Below, piece by piece: positions 1 through 9,097 of a stretch of DNA of 64,000 bases. The stretch lies in assembly GCA_016794365.1 (NCBI GenBank), contig JAEUKB010000098.1, positions 97,708 through 161,707 of the forward strand, given 5' to 3'. Origin of the DNA: Myxococcales bacterium. Lineage in GTDB: Bacteria > Myxococcota_A > Polyangia > Palsa-1104 > JAEUJZ01. How positions within the stretch are numbered: position 1 is the stretch's first letter; every line of letters starts with the position of its first letter. Under the pieces are notes generated by a model. That model searched no databases and was not told where the DNA came from. It worked only from the letters and a program-made list of their open reading frames with translations. A program made the translations under genes and the position numbers.

Positions 1-1407
1 CGTCAGCATGCCACCGACGAAGGTGTTCACAAACAGGAAGATGCCGGTGCCCAGCGCGCCGAGCGCAAAGATTCCGACGTCGTACTTGAGCGTATCGACC
101 TGTAGATCGACGCGCGTATCGGCTGGACCCAGCTCTGCCGCCAGCGTCGCCATGGCCTGCTGAACATTTTCGTTGGTGATTTGGATGATCTGCTCGGCCA
201 GACGCTCAAGCTCCGACGCGACGCGATCGCCTTCTTGCTCTGCCCACTGCTTGAACGTGTCCTGCAAAAAGAGCTGCAAGTACTTGCGCACATCGTCGGC
301 ACTGGTTTTGTCAATCTCGCTCGGCAGCGCAGCCTGGAATGCCGCAACAAACTCTTCCAGATCGAGCCGAATCCGCGCCTTGATTGCGTCCGACTCCGCC
401 ACGATGCGAGCCTGAAGCTGACGCATCGTCTGCTGCTTGCCCGACAGCTCTTTTTGCACGCGCGCAATCCGCGCTTCCAGCTCTTCCAGCGTCAGACCCA
501 GCGAGCGCGACTTGATACCGAGGTTCTGCCGAAGATACGCACAGAGCCGCTGACCATCCGATGAGGCATTGTCAAGCAAAACCCGACCTCGCTCCTCGGA
601 CAGATAGCGCTGCAAGTAGCTCTTCAGCTCTGGAATTCCGCTCTCTGCACTGCGTCCCGCAAGCTGGAGCCGCGCCGACACCGGAAAGATCATGGGCTCT
701 GCACCAAGCAGCGGCTGCAAGTTGTCCCGTACGTAACGCGTGGCCTCGGTTCGCTCTTCGGGAGACAGCAGATCCGCCTTGCCAATCACAAACAGCAGCT
801 TGTCGCGGCTGCGTCGCAAAATCCGCTGCTCCAAAAACGATCGCTCGGACTGCTTGAGCACCTGCGAGCTATCGAGGAGAAACAGCACCGCATCGGCACG
901 CGGAATGTAGTTGTACGTAATCTCGGCGCGGGCTTCGTTGATGTCGTTCACACCCGGCGTATCGACGAGCGTCACACGATCCCGAAGGATCTCAGCGGGC
1001 CAGCCCACCTCAACGTAGCGAACCTTTTCAGCCTTGGTGCTCTCGATCGTCACCCACTCAGCCAGCGACTTGGGATCGACGACACGCTGGGTTTCATCGA
1101 AGAGAACCGCTTTGGCGCACGGCTTGTCGGCATACACCAAGTGATTGATCGTTGCTGTCGTCGGTGTAATGCCAGCCGGAAGCACGCTCGCGCCCAGCAG
1201 CGCATTCACAAACGTAGACTTGCCGTGGTTAAACTCACCGAGGACAACCAGCACAAAGCGCTCTTCTTCCAGCTTGGGAATCCGCTCGCGCAGAAGCTCG
1301 GATGTCAGCGTGTGCATGCCAGTGTCGTCGGCCAGTCGCGCGACATCACGCAGCACGGTCAAGAGCCCGTCTTTGAGCTCACGATGCTGTCTGCTAAGTA
1401 CGCTCAT
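1..1407 (-). CDS. Dynamin-like GTPase (partial, C-terminus outside window)
   Basis: The minus-strand frame is open from an ATG at 1405-1407 to the window edge, giving 469 residues. GTPase motifs are visible: G1 GEFNHGKS at residues 57-64, a G2-like TPTTA at 81-85, G3 DTPG at 149-152 and a G4-like GKAD near 209-212. A long helical stalk follows (about 240-430). The last visible residues are hydrophobic and glycine-rich (ALGALGTGIFLFVNTFVGG), as in the membrane-contacting paddle of bacterial dynamin-like proteins. Such proteins bind and remodel membranes in a GTP-dependent way. The start overlaps the stop of the upstream M48-like gene by four bases (ATGA), so the two are probably co-translated. 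Family assignment is good; the biological role is not known. Confidence 0.85.
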   Translation of the reverse strand, partial: MSVLSRQHRELKDGLLTVLRDVARLADDTGMHTLTSELLRERIPKLEEERFVLVVLGEFNHGKSTFVNALLGASVLPAGITPTTATINHLVYADKPCAKAVLFDETQRVVDPKSLAEWVTIESTKAEKVRYVEVGWPAEILRDRVTLVDTPGVNDINEARAEITYNYIPRADAVLFLLDSSQVLKQSERSFLEQRILRRSRDKLLFVIGKADLLSPEERTEATRYVRDNLQPLLGAEPMIFPVSARLQLAGRSAESGIPELKSYLQRYLSEERGRVLLDNASSDGQRLCAYLRQNLGIKSRSLGLTLEELEARIARVQKELSGKQQTMRQLQARIVAESDAIKARIRLDLEEFVAAFQAALPSEIDKTSADDVRKYLQLFLQDTFKQWAEQEGDRVASELERLAEQIIQITNENVQQAMATLAAELGPADTRVDLQVDTLKYDVGIFALGALGTGIFLFVNTFVGGMLT

Positions 1408-2267
1408 CGTCCTTCGCCCTCAACGCTCGTGCTCGTCGCTGTGCTGGCGCTGCCTTTGGGCACAGGTGGTGGTACGTCTTTGTCGTCTAGGATCTGCGCC
1501 ACCGCCGAGTCACAGTCTTCCGTGCTCTCTCCGTCGTCGGCGTCCTGACCCACCACCGTCTTGTAGTACAGGCTGCCGGAAAAGCGCTGAATCGCACGAT
1601 AGCGACGAGCCAGCTCGCGACTGTCATCTTCAGGAAACGCTTTTTGCATGGCGATCAGCGACACATCGACGCTGCGCGCGCACAGCACTCCAGCGCGATC
1701 CGCCGTGATGTCCGCACGCCGAGCCCACGCCAACAGCGTCAGCGTCGCCGGACGAACCGCCCAGCGAGTCATTGTGCTCGCGTTGTGCGTCAGATAGTGC
1801 AGCGCCGTCCGAAACGGAACGTGACCGTTTTGAATGCGTCCACACTCTCGCCCCAGCACGTCGAGCAGCTCATCGGGACTCAGGCTATCGAGCAGACCTT
1901 GGCTGAGTACGATGTAGGTCTCAGCCTCGGTTCCGAGCGTCAGCACACCCGCTGGACGCGGCGCGATGTACACCACCGGCACGTCGATGTGCAGGATCTC
2001 CGCGCAGCGCTTGGCCGTCGCGGCAACCTGCGCATACCGAGGCGCAACCGCCCGAACCGCCGGACCGAGCAGCTCAGCTCGAGCGACGCTCTGCCACAGA
2101 CGACCCGCTTCAAGCAGTGCCAGCTCGACGGGACGCAGACGATCCAGCGTCCGAAGCAGGCGAACATCTCCGGGATAGGCATAGGCCGCACCCTCGCGAA
2201 CCTGGGCAGCACGAGCACCCTTTTTGCGCTGCACGTAGCGCTGAAAGTCAAAGTCCACGGTCGGCAT
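1404..2267 (-). CDS. Degenerate M48-family (Ste24/HtpX-like) metallopeptidase homologue
   Basis: A 287-aa protein. Residues 90-150 have the layout of an M48 peptidase core: a beta-strand segment (VPVVYIAPRP, ETYIVLSQGLLDSL), then the helix where M48 enzymes carry HExxH followed by xxNxH. Here that helix reads GRECGRIQNGHV, so both zinc-ligand histidines are arginine (R140 and R144) while the glutamate and the downstream NGH are kept. The later ExxxD region reads ITADRAG near 187-193, which resembles the family. I infer a catalytically dead scaffold rather than an active peptidase. The C-terminal 50 residues are low complexity (Asp/Glu, then Ser/Thr/Pro). The stop overlaps the start of the dynamin-like gene, suggesting a paired function. 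The M48 relationship is by motif reading and remains to be tested by profile search. Confidence 0.65.
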   Translation of the reverse strand: MPTVDFDFQRYVQRKKGARAAQVREGAAYAYPGDVRLLRTLDRLRPVELALLEAGRLWQSVARAELLGPAVRAVAPRYAQVAATAKRCAEILHIDVPVVYIAPRPAGVLTLGTEAETYIVLSQGLLDSLSPDELLDVLGRECGRIQNGHVPFRTALHYLTHNASTMTRWAVRPATLTLLAWARRADITADRAGVLCARSVDVSLIAMQKAFPEDDSRELARRYRAIQRFSGSLYYKTVVGQDADDGESTEDCDSAVAQILDDKDVPPPVPKGSASTATSTSVEGEGR

Positions 2268-2342
2268 GTCTCAAGACGTTACACAAGTTGGGCGCTTACG
2301 CGCTACCTAAGTTGCCGTCTTCTCTCGGGCTCAGCGCCGAAA

Positions 2343-4100
2343 TCACTGCACACCGATGCGCTCATAACGGTACGGAGGAAGCAGTCGCTGCACAGCGTCG
2401 GTGATCTTCAGCGCGGTGTTCGCCATCTCTCGGAGCTTGACGAACGACAGCCCCGGAACCTCAAAGCCCCAATCGAGCGTGACCCGAGGTGGAATGTAGC
2501 CAGCCCCAAGTCGCACCGTCGAGGTCAGCAGATGGCCACTCGGCAAAAGTGCCAGATCGTAATACATCGCGACACCTTGCAGCTCCGTCGATATCGCCCC
2601 GGTTTCCGCGCCAACTTTCAGCACGACGCCAAGCTGAGCGGTGTTCTTCACGGCCCCAAGAATGCGCAGCACTCCGTCGAGAGACGCATCCAGATCGGTG
2701 AACTGGTTCTTGCGATGAATGCCGCTTACAAACAGCGATCCGCGATAGTCGGGCTGCACGAAAAACGGAAACACATCGGGTGGCAGCGGCACGGACTTCA
2801 CGACGGACAACGCCCCACCGGACAGACGAATCAGCTCCAGTCGCGTCAGGTTTTCTTTCGGCAACATCGCAGCCCCGACCGCCGTTTGACCGATGGTCTG
2901 ACCCGCCGCGCGCAGCTCCAGCGCTTTGGTGTCGCGCCACGCACCGCTCAGTCCGTCGAGCAGCCGCTTGCCAGCCAGTCGCAGGTTTGGACCTTGCAGC
3001 ACCCACAGCGATTCCCGATCGTCTCCCGGTGCCAAATCGATCGAATACGGCTGCTCAAACGCCTGCGACAGCGTCACAGCACCGATGCGCTGTGGCTGGC
3101 TGGGCTGATGCACGTCGATGAGATGAAGCTGGTTGGTATACGCCTCGAGCACCGCTACGAGCTGCCCATCGCCGAGAAACTCTGCGTCGATCAGCTCGCG
3201 CTCTTCATTCGGTGCGGCCAGCGGAAGCTGCGACAGCGGACGAATGTGACCGGGACCAGATGTCTCAATCACCGTCAGCTGCCGAGCCTGTAGCACCACG
3301 AGCTGTCCAAACGGACCGATCTGCATTCCCGTCGGCTTGCCTTGCAGCGCCAGCGGCAGTCGATGCACCACCTGCGGTCCACCCTTTGCGCCGAGGTGAA
3401 TGCTGACAAGCTCGCTCACCCGTAGCTTGTCACTCGAAGGATTCGCGGGACTCGCTGGATCGACGGTTAAAGACGAAGGCTGACTCGCGGCCAGCTCTCC
3501 CGTCGGTTCTTGCAGCACGAAAAGAGTCGCACCATCGGGAGACAGAGCCAGAAAGCGCGCGAGCGGAAACGCCAGATCGAAAGACGAAGAATCGACGTAC
3601 GAGTCCGGCTGTCCCGACAAGCGACGAATCCGCACCGCACCACCTTGTGCATCACCGCCATAGGCATAGATCGCCGTCGCGATGCCGACTTGAGCTGCAC
3701 CGACGCCATTGTCAACGGAAAGCGGCTGCGTGCCGGGCACGACTCCCCGAGGCATCCGCACGAGCAGCCCGCCCCCTTGCAGCGCGCCCAACACCTGCGC
3801 CGGTTGTCCACCGATGGAAACACGCGTCTGTAACGTCAGGTTTTGCCCTTGTAGCGCGATCCACTCACCGGGCGTATAGATGCCGTCGGAATGCTCAGCA
3901 GAAATCGGTCCAAGCGACGGCAACGGCAGCCCGCCCAAGTCCTGCACACGCTCAATGCGCGGCGGATGCTCGGGACGAAGCGAATCGGGCTGATTCACCC
4001 GCAGCAGTGTCCCTCCGCAGCCCGTCGCTACACAGAGAGCAAGCCCAAGAGCCCCAATCCCCACATACGTTGACAGCCCGTCCGGTACAGCTCTGTTCAT
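2343..4100 (-). CDS. Large exported lipoprotein, IPT/propeller-like
   Basis: A 585-aa product from the ATG at 4098-4100, which has an AGGA about 7 bases upstream. Further in-frame ATGs at 4121 and 4334 would only add non-signal sequence. The N-terminus is a lipoprotein signal (LALCVATGC lipobox). Residues around 60-120 (TPGEWIALQGQNL, VSIGGQPAQVLG) look like an IPT/TIG immunoglobulin-like domain. The rest is rich in short beta-strand repeats with phrases such as LALSPDGATLFVLQ, typical of beta-propeller proteins. It would be anchored in a membrane facing the periplasm or surface. It is followed after 75 bases by the M48-like and dynamin-like genes on the same strand. The specific function is not recognised. 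Confidence 0.75.
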   Translation of the reverse strand: MNRAVPDGLSTYVGIGALGLALCVATGCGGTLLRVNQPDSLRPEHPPRIERVQDLGGLPLPSLGPISAEHSDGIYTPGEWIALQGQNLTLQTRVSIGGQPAQVLGALQGGGLLVRMPRGVVPGTQPLSVDNGVGAAQVGIATAIYAYGGDAQGGAVRIRRLSGQPDSYVDSSSFDLAFPLARFLALSPDGATLFVLQEPTGELAASQPSSLTVDPASPANPSSDKLRVSELVSIHLGAKGGPQVVHRLPLALQGKPTGMQIGPFGQLVVLQARQLTVIETSGPGHIRPLSQLPLAAPNEERELIDAEFLGDGQLVAVLEAYTNQLHLIDVHQPSQPQRIGAVTLSQAFEQPYSIDLAPGDDRESLWVLQGPNLRLAGKRLLDGLSGAWRDTKALELRAAGQTIGQTAVGAAMLPKENLTRLELIRLSGGALSVVKSVPLPPDVFPFFVQPDYRGSLFVSGIHRKNQFTDLDASLDGVLRILGAVKNTAQLGVVLKVGAETGAISTELQGVAMYYDLALLPSGHLLTSTVRLGAGYIPPRVTLDWGFEVPGLSFVKLREMANTALKITDAVQRLLPPYRYERIGVQ

Positions 4101-4284
4101 ACGTACATCCTGTCGCAACATCGGCCATCGCTGCAAACACAGTCCAAGCACAGCTGGGCTCGCGTCGCCAGACGATCCGACAGAAGACGTACTCACGCAT
4201 GTAGGAAAAACTGAAGCAACCGAGACAGCATCGACGAGCCAGCGAAGTTGACACAAGACCTCTCGCGGCCAAGAATGCGGCTCC
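4101..4284. promoter_or_regulatory. Divergent intergenic region between lipoprotein gene and serS
   Basis: The 184 bases between two divergent starts must hold the promoters of both the minus-strand lipoprotein and serS. I saw no convincing T-box or other tRNA-sensing leader structure, and no clear -35/-10 pair that I would assign. Confidence 0.35.
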
Positions 4285-5568
4285 ATGCTCGACGCCAAAA
4301 TCCTTCGCGAACGTCCTTCTGAAGTGCTTTCCATTTACCGAGAGCGGCTGTTTGACGATGCCGCCGCAGAGCTGGCGCAGGCTGCACTCGCGCTCGACGA
4401 CAAGCGACGCACCTTGCTGCACGCTGCGGACGAGCTGAAAAACAAGCGAAACAGTGCCTCGCAGCTCATCGGTCGAGAAAAAGACGCGGAAAAGCGCGCT
4501 GCACTCATCAAGGACATGGAATCGGTCAAGAGCGAGATCGCTGGCTACGACGCGCAGCTCGCCGAGACGGAGTCCGAGCTAGACAAGCTGCTGCTTCAGC
4601 TTCCGAACCTGCCCGATCCCGAAGTTCCGACGGGCAAGAGCGACACCGAAAACAAGGTCGTTCGCGAAGAAGGCAAGCCGTTTTCATTTGACTTTTCGCC
4701 CAAGCCGCACTGGGAAATCGGCGAATCGCTCGGAATCATTGACTTCGAGCGTGGCGTCAAGATCTCGGGCAGTCGCTTCTACATCCTGAAGGGCGCGGGT
4801 GCTCAGCTTCAGCGCGCACTCATCAGCTGGATGATCGACGTGCATCTTGATCAGGGCTACACGGAAGTCTATCCGCCGTTCATGGTCAAAGAGCTGTGTC
4901 TGTACGGCACGGCGCAGCTTCCGAAGTTTGGGGAAAACCTGTATCGCGATGCGGAAGAAGATTTTTACTTCGTTCCGACGGCAGAAGTGCCGGTGACGAA
5001 CCTGTATCGCGATGAGATCCTCGAAAATGAGCAGCTTCCGCTCAGGCACGTTGCCTATACCGCGTGTTTCCGACGGGAAAAGCTGGCAGCGGGACGCGAT
5101 ACGCGCGGCATGAAGCGCGGTCACCAGTTCGACAAAGTCGAGATGGTTCAGTTTGTTCGTCCCGAGGACAGCAAGCAGGCGCTGCGAACGCTGCTGTCCG
5201 ACGCGGAAGAGATCCTCAAGCAGCTTGAGCTGCCCTATCGCGTCATCCAGATGTGTACCGGCGATCTGTCGTTTGCCGCCTGCGAAAAGTACGATCTGGA
5301 AGTGTTCTCGCCGGGTGTCAATGAGTGGCTGGAAGTGTCGTCGTGCAGCAACTTCGGAGACTTCCAGGCTCGTCGCGCGCAGATTCGCTACCGTCCCGGC
5401 AAAGACAAAAAAGACAAGCCGCGCCTGGTCCACACGCTCAATGGCTCGGGTCTGGCACTGCCGCGAACGGTGATTGCGATCCTGGAAAACTATCAGCAGG
5501 CCGATGGCTCGGTGCGCGTACCGACGGTGCTTCGTCCGTATCTACGCGGTCGCGAGTTCATCAAGTAG
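4285..5568 (+). CDS. serS: Seryl-tRNA synthetase
   Basis: A 427-aa class II aminoacyl-tRNA synthetase that charges tRNA-Ser with serine in the cytoplasm. The N-terminal 110 residues form the long two-helix coiled-coil arm that contacts the tRNA variable arm. The catalytic domain carries motif 2 (ACFRREKLAAGRDTRG, then HQFDKVE), the serine-pocket TAEVPVTNLYRDEIL segment, EVSSCSNFGDFQARR, and motif 3 (NGSGLALPRT). Length matches the family. The ATG at 4285 begins MLDAKILRERP, the usual SerRS start. It is monocistronic between a divergent lipoprotein gene and a convergent dioxygenase-like gene. The assignment is secure. Confidence 0.97.
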   Translation: MLDAKILRERPSEVLSIYRERLFDDAAAELAQAALALDDKRRTLLHAADELKNKRNSASQLIGREKDAEKRAALIKDMESVKSEIAGYDAQLAETESELDKLLLQLPNLPDPEVPTGKSDTENKVVREEGKPFSFDFSPKPHWEIGESLGIIDFERGVKISGSRFYILKGAGAQLQRALISWMIDVHLDQGYTEVYPPFMVKELCLYGTAQLPKFGENLYRDAEEDFYFVPTAEVPVTNLYRDEILENEQLPLRHVAYTACFRREKLAAGRDTRGMKRGHQFDKVEMVQFVRPEDSKQALRTLLSDAEEILKQLELPYRVIQMCTGDLSFAACEKYDLEVFSPGVNEWLEVSSCSNFGDFQARRAQIRYRPGKDKKDKPRLVHTLNGSGLALPRTVIAILENYQQADGSVRVPTVLRPYLRGREFIK

Positions 5569-5575
5569 CCGCAGC

Positions 5576-5604
5576 GCCCGACGAGTTGGGGGAACTCATC
5601 GGGC
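5576..5604. terminator. Hairpin between convergent serS and dioxygenase-like gene
   Basis: A 12-bp inverted repeat with one mismatch (arms 5576-5587 and 5593-5604, loop GGGGG) starts 7 bases after the serS stop, in the short gap between two convergent genes. There is no T-run on either side, so it may act as a bidirectional stem or mRNA 3'-end stabiliser rather than a classical intrinsic terminator. Confidence 0.4.
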
Positions 5605-5651
5605 ACTGCGACGAGGGAACGTGTTCAAAGTCGCAGTCGTTCCGAGGCAAG

Positions 5652-6518
5652 CTACGCGATCGTGATGGCCTTCCAGGTGACGACCGCACCGTCGCTCTGC
5701 TTCGCGAACGACATCACCGAAGAGCTCAGCGAGAGCCCGCCGCGCACGATGTTGTCGTTTGCATTCAGCGTGTCCTTGTTCCCGCGTGAGCTGTACGAGC
5801 TGTGCTTGGTGTAGACCTCCGTCGTGAGCGTCTCATCAAACAGCAGCTGCGAGGTCACGTAGGTCTTCCCGTTCGCCGTGATGATGAAGTGAATGTGCGT
5901 CGTACGACCGGCGTACCAGCCTGGGAAAATGCCGTCGATCGTCGTCCGTCCATCCGTTCCCGTCATCTGAAAGCCACGCAGCCAGTTTGAAGCCAGCGCC
6001 GCCGCGTCGTTGCCCGTACAAAACGATGTATTCAGGTCCGACAGCGATCCGCTATAGCCCGTTCCCGAGTCAATCGCCTGCGCCGCCCGAGAGTACGTTC
6101 CCGCTGGCGAGGCATACCAAATCTCGACGATGGCATTGGGCACCGGCTTACACGATGTATCGACGACCATCAGCTCGAACCGCGTCGGCAGACCGACCAA
6201 ACCGTCCGACAGATCCTTGCGCAGATACGTGTTCGAGTGACACGGACCCTTGGTCGCCGAACCGAACGCCACGCAGCTAGAGCCAATGCCGCTGCCAAAC
6301 GGGTTGCCGTAGTCTTTGCCCGTCAGGAACGCGCCGGATCCGACGGCGAGTCCCCCCGACAGCACGCTGCCATCGCTGCTGCTGGTTCCACCGTCAGTTC
6401 CCGACGAAGAACCACCGTCTTCTGTGCCTGCGCTCGACGAGCCATCACAGCCAAACAGCCACAGAGCGCCGAGTCCACCGAAAGCACCAAGCACGTTGCG
6501 TCGAGATAAGCTCTTCAT
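5652..6518 (-). CDS. Exported intradiol ring-cleavage dioxygenase-like lipoprotein
   Basis: A 288-aa protein from the ATG at 6516-6518, chosen because AAAGGAG lies just upstream and the N-terminus is a proper signal. That signal combines a twin-arginine-like SRRNVLG with a lipobox ending at C24 (WLFGC), followed by a Ser/Gly/Asp-rich linker. The catalytic domain is that of intradiol dioxygenases, with ELMVVDTSCKPVPNAIVEIW, WYASPAGTYS and PGWYAGRTTHIHF. The last segment provides the Tyr and the His-x-His ligands of the non-haem Fe(III) centre. Cytosolic relatives open catechol or protocatechuate rings; this one appears to fold before Tat export and to act outside the cytoplasm. The substrate cannot be read from sequence. 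Confidence 0.85.
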   Translation of the reverse strand: MKSLSRRNVLGAFGGLGALWLFGCDGSSSAGTEDGGSSSGTDGGTSSSDGSVLSGGLAVGSGAFLTGKDYGNPFGSGIGSSCVAFGSATKGPCHSNTYLRKDLSDGLVGLPTRFELMVVDTSCKPVPNAIVEIWYASPAGTYSRAAQAIDSGTGYSGSLSDLNTSFCTGNDAAALASNWLRGFQMTGTDGRTTIDGIFPGWYAGRTTHIHFIITANGKTYVTSQLLFDETLTTEVYTKHSSYSSRGNKDTLNANDNIVRGGLSLSSSVMSFAKQSDGAVVTWKAITIA

Positions 6519-6756
6519 AGTCTCTCCTTTTGCGGCGGCATCCGCACACCAACTGCCACACAAGCACACGTTTCAACCGGCAAGCTCGTCGCAGACTTCA
6601 GCGTGTTTCCCTGCGCTGCTTGCTCATGAAACTAAGGTAGTTGCCGTCGCCGCAGCGCCCAGCCGTTTCCGACCAACCGGCGCATCGGAACCACCAACCG
6701 GCAGCGCGCTTGCACGAGTCGCAAAAAATCGGCACCCAAAAGGTAAGTAAGCGCCT

Positions 6757-9054
6757 TTAGCTGCGTAGCTTGATACTGACGGGAGAAAGTGGCTGGTTGT
6801 CTCGGCAGCGCTCATTGCCTTTGGTAAGCGTCGGGATGACTTGGTAGGTGCCTGCGCCGAGCCCGGTGCCGTCGTAGGGAATGAAGTCTGTGACGATGCC
6901 GCTTCCGTCGCTCGGTTCGGTGACATACAAGACCAGCGGTTTTCCGTCGCGAGCCAGACGAACCTGCACACGCACACCTTGGGCGGGCTGACCCTGCAAG
7001 CTGATGCGATAACGGAATCGGTTGCCCTTCAGTCCACCGCTGATTTGGAAGTCTTCATCGACGGTGAGCATGCCATCAAACGGCGTTCGTCCGGCCACGC
7101 ACTGACAGCTTCCCGTCGCAAGTCCCGTGCAGCTTCGGTTGCAAGAAGGCGTCCCGCCGAGCACACCGTCGTAGCCGAGATCATCACACGAGCTACCATC
7201 AGTGCTGTTGCCGTCGCAGATCTCGCTCTGTCGATCGCGAACCCCGTCGCCGCAGCGTCCACGCGGACTCGCTTGAGCCAGCGCCCTTGCCGCATCGATC
7301 CGGCCCGAACCATAGAGGTCATCTCGTCCCGGCGCACCCAAGTCAATCGCACTTTCCGACAGAAGCTGCCGCAGCGAGACCTGATTGAGCGACGGAAAAG
7401 CCGACCACAATAGCGCGGCCACCCCTGACACCACCGGGGTTGCCATGCTGGTTCCGTCGAGAACCGCATAATCACTCGGTGTCACTTGCGCCGACAAAGA
7501 CAGCTTGCCTTGGTTTGCATGCTCGACCAGCGCTTCTCCGTCGCCAGCTGCCAGCGACATGACCAGCACCGGATGTCCGCCTCCGAGTGAGATGCTGTCG
7601 GCAATGGCACCAGCGGTCTGTGGATCCCCAAAGCGATGGTTGTACAGAACCACACCGACGGCACCGGCCTGTCTGGCACTGCGAATCTTGTCGTAAAATG
7701 AGATCGCTGTCTGTCCTGGCGCGCTCGGTCCCCGAGAGATCAGCGCAACTTTTCCGACGGGCTGACAGGCTTCGACCTCGCTGGGACTGCCAAATCCACA
7801 GCTTGTCACCTGCGCCGACGACAGCGCCGTGCCAGAGCTTCCGCCGGGAATCACAGCATCCACGTTCAGTCGATTTCCGTCGCTGACAAACGATTGGGTG
7901 ACTTCTCTTTGTCCGCGACCAACAGGAACGGTGGAATAGATGCCAACCCCCGGAGCAACCACCGACACCGACGGACCCGTGCCTGAAAAATCAGCCAGCT
8001 CGTCGTTTCGATCAACTGCACCGACGGTAAATGACTCTGGATAGGCTCCCGGAAAGCTGAGCGCAGCGGTTCCGATGGCTCCGCGCGCAGCATCTTCGGA
8101 ATTTCCCGCCGCAGCGACGATCAAGACGCCGGACTGATACGCAGCTTGAATCGCGGTGCGCTCGGCTTCGCTGTCGCTGGAACCGCCCAGACTCATGTTG
8201 ACTATGCGACAGCCATCTGCGACCGCAGCGTCGAGCGCAGCAATCACATCGGCATCACTTGCGACGGGATTTCCGTTTTTCAGACGAAACACTTGATAGA
8301 CACGAATGCTGGCTTCGGGTGAAATGCCGACGCTGCCTCGTCCGTTGCGTGCAGCAGCGACGATCCCAGCGACGTGCGTTCCGTGTTCCCCGATGTCGCG
8401 ATAGTCGGGACTGCGCGCGACGAAGTTATAACCCGCAGCCAGCACCGACGGACGATCTGGATGCCGTGAGTCCGCGCCAGTGTCGAAGCCGGTGTCGATG
8501 ACGCAGACCGAGATGTTTTGCCCGAGGCTCGTCGGCCAGACGCGATCGGCCCCAACGTGCGAAACCTGCCAGCTGTTCATCAGTTCGTCGCGCAGAGGCC
8601 GAATCGGAGACGTCCCACAGTCCAAGCTGCAAGTGCTGCCGCGCGCGCTCGTCACAGCTTCGTCGGGATCACAGCTGCCATTGCCACAGCTTGTCTCGAC
8701 GGAGCTTCGCAGCACCGCTGGCGCCACATGAAGGCCTGGAAGCTCTGCGCGAAGGGCGTGCACCGACGCCAGCTCACCCGAAACCGTCACGCTATGCGCC
8801 AGCCCAATGCGCTCGCTAAACTCGTAGTCAAGATGCAGTCCAAGCTGCTCCATCCGTCGTCGCAGCGACTCTCGCGGCATCACTTCGCTCGAGCGCGCGT
8901 CGTACGGCAGCGTCAGCACGAACTGATCCCCGAGTACCTGACGAACCGGCTGTGCGACGTGACGCGACGAAGGCTCTGCCGCACAGGCCCCCAAAAGACC
9001 GAGCAACAGCACCATCCGACGACGCAGCCGACTCGATCCTGTCTTTTGCACCAT
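6757..9054 (-). CDS. Secreted subtilisin-like serine peptidase (S8) with PA insert and Cys-rich modules
   Basis: A 765-aa lipoprotein precursor (LLGAC, C24). The N-terminal 110 residues look like an inhibitor-type propeptide. A short CGNGSCDPDEA module (123-133) with further cysteines follows. The peptidase domain shows the catalytic Asp in VCVIDTGFD (D187), His in EHGTHVAG (H224) and Ser in GTSMATPVVSG (about residue 534). Between His and Ser lies an inserted PA-like domain (ARQAGAVGVVLYNHRFGDP), which usually shapes substrate access. After the catalytic domain come a second Cys-rich CGDGVRDRQSEICDG module and a C-terminal beta domain. Such architectures are common in secreted proteases of predatory delta-proteobacteria. 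It is transcribed away from the 530-aa gene that starts 44 bases beyond. Confidence 0.93.
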   Translation of the reverse strand: MVQKTGSSRLRRRMVLLLGLLGACAAEPSSRHVAQPVRQVLGDQFVLTLPYDARSSEVMPRESLRRRMEQLGLHLDYEFSERIGLAHSVTVSGELASVHALRAELPGLHVAPAVLRSSVETSCGNGSCDPDEAVTSARGSTCSLDCGTSPIRPLRDELMNSWQVSHVGADRVWPTSLGQNISVCVIDTGFDTGADSRHPDRPSVLAAGYNFVARSPDYRDIGEHGTHVAGIVAAARNGRGSVGISPEASIRVYQVFRLKNGNPVASDADVIAALDAAVADGCRIVNMSLGGSSDSEAERTAIQAAYQSGVLIVAAAGNSEDAARGAIGTAALSFPGAYPESFTVGAVDRNDELADFSGTGPSVSVVAPGVGIYSTVPVGRGQREVTQSFVSDGNRLNVDAVIPGGSSGTALSSAQVTSCGFGSPSEVEACQPVGKVALISRGPSAPGQTAISFYDKIRSARQAGAVGVVLYNHRFGDPQTAGAIADSISLGGGHPVLVMSLAAGDGEALVEHANQGKLSLSAQVTPSDYAVLDGTSMATPVVSGVAALLWSAFPSLNQVSLRQLLSESAIDLGAPGRDDLYGSGRIDAARALAQASPRGRCGDGVRDRQSEICDGNSTDGSSCDDLGYDGVLGGTPSCNRSCTGLATGSCQCVAGRTPFDGMLTVDEDFQISGGLKGNRFRYRISLQGQPAQGVRVQVRLARDGKPLVLYVTEPSDGSGIVTDFIPYDGTGLGAGTYQVIPTLTKGNERCRDNQPLSPVSIKLRS

Positions 9055-9097
9055 AGGTCGGTTTTACCATGGGTGTTATGATTCTCGCTCTGTACCG

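Noticed and set aside
1644..3293. A 549-codon open frame on the plus strand
   Set aside because: It lies antisense to the M48-like and lipoprotein genes, is Arg/Gln/His-rich with no domain character, and spans their boundary; a frame shadow of GC-biased codons.
4684..5433. A 249-codon minus-strand frame
   Set aside because: Antisense to the catalytic domain of serS.
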